NCBI GenBank assembly: GCA_003241845.1
Contig: QBMN01000004.1
Span: 1 to 58,071, forward strand
DNA: 58,071 nt
Reading direction: 5' to 3'
Origin: Shackletoniella antarctica
GTDB lineage: Bacteria > Cyanobacteriota > Cyanobacteriia > Phormidesmidales > Phormidesmidaceae
A model generated the notes under the pieces. That model saw only the letters and a list, made by a program, of their open reading frames with translations, did no database searches and was not told where the DNA came from. A program made the position numbers and the translations under genes. Shown piece by piece: positions 54,728 through 58,071 of this stretch (its first letter is position 1; each line of letters opens with the position of its first letter).

Positions 54728-55560
54728 CGTTGACTCCTTTTAAATCTCAAATCAAGTCTCAAAAAATCAGAGCAGGATCAAAAACTGACTTCACATACGG
54801 AATAGGCTGATAAAAATTCTTTTGCCAACGAAAAATTGGTTAGCCAATTTACAAATACATAGCCAGAATCAGTTTGTTGCAATCTCGGCAACTGCATCTC
54901 AGGATTGTCTTTGAGTTTCCAGCCTGCTGACTCAAAGATCGGCACAGCCGTTTTTACTCTTGCTCTTACTTTTCATTCTATGTCTGGTTAAGGAAAACAC
55001 ACTCCACACAAAGGTAGAAGGTGTTATCTGTCAACAGATAGATTGACGGGCTGGATTAAAAAAATTTTCTCTGTGATCCGGCGGATCCATTTGATTGCCG
55101 AAAATTTGGCATCTTGAAATTTGGTCGCTCAGAATTTGACCGCCTAGTACCAAATTCTGCCGGGTTACCCCGCTTCAACCGGGCGAATGCAATTGGGCAC
55201 ACTGCTGTGCGCCCCTGCGGTTTGGCCTTTTGGGAATCTGGGTTATGTGATTTGGATTTGGCATGAGCAGGCCTTTTGTGCTGTGCTGGCCCAGGCGGTC
55301 ACCTCAGTGTGGCACGAGAGCCTGGCACAGGTGAATTGCTCGATGGCTATGCCCCTAGACCTGGGGCGCGCTGTTGGGCTGCCCTGAGATCAACCCACGG
55401 CTGAGGGTTGGCTTCTGTCTACCCCAGGCTACCCCAGGGGCTTTGGGCCAGGGTGGCCAAGCCGATAAATCTATGTACCTACAACCGTGCCAGGTGGTGT
55501 ACATTATGAGAAAATTGTGACAAGTGTTTAAGCGAAACCAAATTTAGGAGGCTATGCCCT
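54728..55560. other. Long intergenic region with MITE copy 2
   Basis: About 830 bases separate the small membrane gene from psbY. The MITE occupies 55148-55264. Just before it, the word AAATTTGG and relatives recur (55095-55140). A palindrome GATCCGGCGGATC lies near 55077. The psbY promoter should lie in the last 150 bases. No ORF is convincing. Confidence 0.45.
55148..55264. mobile_element. MITE-like element, copy 2 (inverted)
   Basis: Read in reverse complement this segment begins ATGCCAAATCC and continues AATCACATAACCCAGATTCC, matching the element at 27153-27256, and later GCAGGGGCGCA and CGCCCGGTTGAA. Its other end is GAATTTGGTA. The ends are less perfect than in copy 1, so this copy is older or damaged. 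Confidence 0.75.
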
Positions 55561-55680
55561 ATGGATTGGCGTGTTGTTGTTGTTCTACTACCGATTGCCA
55601 TTGCCGGAAGCTGGGCTGTGTTTAACATTGGCCGAGCTGCCCTGGGGCAGCTGCAAGACTTCCTCAATCGGGAAGCCTAG
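55561..55680 (+). CDS. psbY: Photosystem II protein Y
   Basis: A 39-residue protein reads [20 protein letters not shown], then [19 protein letters not shown]. This is the PsbY pattern: MDWR start, one membrane helix, then a GQLQD tail. PsbY is a peripheral photosystem II subunit near cytochrome b559. AGGAGG lies ten bases before the ATG. Confidence 0.95.
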   Translation: MDWRVVVVLLPIAIAGSWAVFNIGRAALGQLQDFLNREA

Positions 55681-55772
55681 GAGAGGTATCTAAGGGTCTG
55701 GCTCGCTCTGCGGAGCTAGATCCTTAAGCCGCGCAGCTAGATGATTTGCTCCAGACCCTAGGCTTCATCGCG

Positions 55773-56366
55773 CTATCCTAGGGCTAACTTAGACATTTCG
55801 GGCAGCAGTTGACTAAAAGCGATGCCGCGATGACTGTTAGCGTCTTTCTGGGCTGGTGACATTTCAGCAAAACTTTTGCCTAGGGCTGGCACGTAGAAAA
55901 TTGGGTCATAGCCAAACCCGCCAGTGCCACGGGGGCTGAGCAAAATTTCGCCAGAGCAGATTCCTTCGGTTTCGAGAATGATCTCTCCGGCTGGGTTGGC
56001 TAGGGCCAGGGCGCAGATAAATTGAGCTGTGCGATCGCCCTTTAGAGCGAGTTCTTTTCCCTCTAGCTCTTTGAGCAGGCGCTCAATTCTGGCCTGGTCA
56101 CTGTCGGCATAGCGGGCTGAGTAAATGCCGGGGGCACCGCCGAGGGCGTCGACCGCTAGGCCAGAGTCGTCTGCGATCGCCCACTGACCCAAGGCCTTGG
56201 CCACCCCTGCTGCCTTGAGGCGAGCATTTTCTAAAAACGTTGCGCCAGTTTCTTCAATATCTAGATCCTCGGGCTTGAGCTGAAGCCGCCAGCCTAGAGT
56301 ATTTAGGTAAACCTGCATCTCTTTTAGCTTGCCGGGGTTGCCGGTAGCAACAATAACCGTAGGCAT
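55773..56366 (-). CDS. rdgB: XTP/dITP diphosphatase
   Basis: A 197-residue enzyme of the Ham1 family hydrolyses noncanonical purine triphosphates such as dITP and XTP. Diagnostic stretches are IVATGNPGKLKEMQ at the N terminus, ETGATFLENARLKA, AIADDSGLAVDALGGAPGIY, GFGYDPIFYVP, and the C-terminal SHRGIAFSQLL. Length and order match the family. Confidence 0.95.
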   Translation of the reverse strand: MPTVIVATGNPGKLKEMQVYLNTLGWRLQLKPEDLDIEETGATFLENARLKAAGVAKALGQWAIADDSGLAVDALGGAPGIYSARYADSDQARIERLLKELEGKELALKGDRTAQFICALALANPAGEIILETEGICSGEILLSPRGTGGFGYDPIFYVPALGKSFAEMSPAQKDANSHRGIAFSQLLPEMSKLALG

Positions 56367-56623
56367 AGGTTGGTAAATAGTCCATCAAATCTTGGTCGCC
56401 AAAGCTGGCTATGGGTTGATTGTAGTGCCTTGCGGGGGATAGATATTGCGGGGGATAGACATTGGCACAGGGACAGCTCATGCCGATTAAAAATTTCAAT
56501 CAGGGGGCATAACTGCCTGCGGGCAAAGCGATCAGGCCAAATCCCTAGACGCGGCATTACCTGGAACACTCCAAACCTGGTAGCGTGGTTGAACAGTTAT
56601 CGTCGTCGAGAAGGTTGTAGCCC

Positions 56624-58071
56624 TTGACCCCCAAGCGCCCCTCCCAAAGCTCCAACTATTGGACTCTGGCCCCCTACGTGCGGCGCGAGTGGCCAACCAT
56701 CGCCCAGGCGCTGGTTGGCACCGTTATTTTTGTGGTTTACTGGCCAATTTTGGCCTGGCTTTCGGGGAACATCCTAGAGCAGCTGGCGGCAGGCAACGTG
56801 CCTGTAATGGCTCGTTTCATTGCTATCACCATGGCCGGGTTTGCGCTGCAAAAAATTGGCCAATACATTCAAGACTCGCTGATGGCCAAGGCGGCCCTAG
56901 AGGTGGCCTTTAACCTGCGTAAAGATGTCTACACCCATATTCACCGGCTCAGCCTCACCTACTTTGAGCGCAGCCAAACCGGAGACCTGTCTTACCGCCT
57001 AACAGAAGACATTGACCGCATCGGCGAAGTTGTGCAGAAACTTTTCCACGACTTTTTGCCCTCGGTGCTGCAGCTGGTGGTGGTGCTGGGCTACATGGTC
57101 TACCTCAACTGGCAGCTCACCTTGACGGCCCTGGTGCTGGTGCCGATTTTGGCGGTACTGGCGGGCTGGTTTGGCGAAAAAATGCTGACGTTTTCGCGGC
57201 GCAGCCAAAACCTGGTGTCTGACCTGTCATCGTTGGTAACCGAGGTGTTTAGCGGCATTCGTCTGGTGCGGGCCTTTGCCGCTGAAGAGTACGAAGTTGA
57301 GCGCTTTACCCAAGAAGCCGAGAAAAATCGCCAGGCCAAATACAATGCGGCCTGGCTCCAGGCGGTGCAGTACCCCGTGGTGGGCTTTACCTACGCCCTG
57401 GTGGTGATGATGATTTTGATGGTGGGTGCCTGGCAAATTTCTGAGGGCAACCTCACTGGGGCTTCCTTTGGCAGCTACGTGATCGCCGCGCTGATGCTGA
57501 TCGACCCGGTGAATCACGTGATTATTAACTACGGTGAGTTTAAGCAGGGCGAAGCCTCGGTAGACCGAGTGATCGAGCTGCTAGATATCGAGCCAGCGGT
57601 GCGCGAGCTGCCCACCGCCATTCAGCTACCCAAGGTGACTGGGCGGGTCGAGTATCGCAATGTCACCTTTGGCTACGAGGCTAAAGAACCCGTGCTCAGC
57701 AACCTCGATCTGCTGGCCCTGCCGGGTGAAAAAATTGCCCTGGTGGGGTCTTCGGGGGCGGGCAAGTCAACCCTAGTGAACCTGCTGCCCCGATTCTATG
57801 ACCCCCAAGAGGGCCAAATCTTGATCGACGATGTCGATGTGGCCACCGTCACCCTGCGCAGCCTGCGGCGACAGATCGGCATTGTGCCCCAGGAAACCAC
57901 GCTGTTCTCGGGCACGATCGCCCAAAATATTGCCTTTGGCCAAAAAGACTTTGACATCGAAGCGGTAGAAGCAGCGGCCCGCATTGCCAACGCCCACGAC
58001 TTTATCAGCCAGTTTTCCCAGGGGTACTACACCTGGATGGGGGAGCGCGGGGTCAACCTGTCGGGGGGGCA
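56624..58071 (+). CDS. ABC exporter (MsbA/multidrug type), truncated by the window edge
   Basis: The visible 482 codons include a six-helix transmembrane domain (TVIFVVYWPILAWLSGNILE ... VVVLGYMVYLNWQLTLTALV) and most of an ATP-binding domain. Walker A is GSSGAGKST, the Q-loop is IGIVPQETTLF, and the frame runs off the edge inside the LSGG signature. The frame has no ATG near its start. A TAG at 56618 precedes the TTG at 56624, and AAGG lies about 11 bases upstream, so the start is TTG. It should export a lipid or hydrophobic compound; the substrate is unknown. Confidence 0.88.
   Translation, partial: MTPKRPSQSSNYWTLAPYVRREWPTIAQALVGTVIFVVYWPILAWLSGNILEQLAAGNVPVMARFIAITMAGFALQKIGQYIQDSLMAKAALEVAFNLRKDVYTHIHRLSLTYFERSQTGDLSYRLTEDIDRIGEVVQKLFHDFLPSVLQLVVVLGYMVYLNWQLTLTALVLVPILAVLAGWFGEKMLTFSRRSQNLVSDLSSLVTEVFSGIRLVRAFAAEEYEVERFTQEAEKNRQAKYNAAWLQAVQYPVVGFTYALVVMMILMVGAWQISEGNLTGASFGSYVIAALMLIDPVNHVIINYGEFKQGEASVDRVIELLDIEPAVRELPTAIQLPKVTGRVEYRNVTFGYEAKEPVLSNLDLLALPGEKIALVGSSGAGKSTLVNLLPRFYDPQEGQILIDDVDVATVTLRSLRRQIGIVPQETTLFSGTIAQNIAFGQKDFDIEAVEAAARIANAHDFISQFSQGYYTWMGERGVNLSGG

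Noticed and set aside
55187-55387. 66-codon ORF before psbY
   Set aside because: It reads through the MITE copy and has no start signal.

Overview
The window is a cyanobacterial chromosome segment. It carries photosystem II genes (psbB, psbT, psbM, psbY), petH with a phycobilisome-linker-like N terminus, phosphoribulokinase, an SLH/OprB iron-type porin and cyanobacteria-specific families (CGLD27, DUF4336, DUF2721). HIP1 octamers (GCGATCGC) are scattered throughout. The moderately high GC and gene set suggest a filamentous Leptolyngbya/Nodosilinea-like organism; that placement is an inference. Most of the window is single-copy housekeeping DNA in short transcription units, interrupted by accessory patches.

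Layout. 1-5.2 kb: part of a DNA phosphorothioation (Dnd) locus on the minus strand, with a PLD/DEAH restriction-type helicase, a 58-residue protein and dndD; the modification genes proper are not in view. A four-hairpin dispersed element sits between the helicase and the small gene. 5.2-6.5 kb: an IS4-like element with perfect 19-bp ends and an amber-interrupted transposase, abutting a relic of a second helicase gene. 6.6-17.5 kb: arsM, purK, petH, prk, a frameshifted DUF2721 gene, a secreted glycine-zipper protein, a CPXCG protein, a porin and an NCS2 permease. 18-20 kb: three consecutive damaged genes. 20-31 kb: DUF4336, msrB, a B12-binding radical SAM protein, a nest of repeats, class II ribonucleotide reductase followed by a MITE, a coiled-coil membrane protein, rsfS, CGLD27, asparaginase and an initiator tRNA. 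33-38.1 kb: an AT-rich island holding a compact three-gene GTPase operon (dynamin-like GTPase, small P-loop GTPase, membrane protein). 38.4-46.6 kb: hslO, Nudix, aquaporin, glgX, an alkyltransferase-like gene, rpsA and nrdR. 46.8-49.5 kb: psbB-psbT divergent from a 2Fe-2S ferredoxin and psbM. 49.7-52.4 kb: an Anbu-type protease and small toxin/antitoxin-like genes, one toxin cut to 16 codons. 52.5-58 kb: a PRC-barrel protein, a small membrane protein, a second MITE copy, psbY, rdgB and a truncated ABC exporter.

Two accessory systems stand out. One is the Dnd-type locus at the left edge, an established defence family. The other is the AT-rich GTPase operon, whose composition and architecture resemble GTPase-centred conflict systems but which I cannot assign to a named system. 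The window also has several repeat families visible from internal comparison alone: a four-hairpin element with compensatory changes between its two copies, a pair of inverted MITEs, a roughly 55-nt structured element in two places, and short repeats inserted in frame inside protein genes. An unusual number of genes are broken by a single stop or frameshift. I cannot tell from sequence alone whether these are true pseudogenes or sequencing errors.
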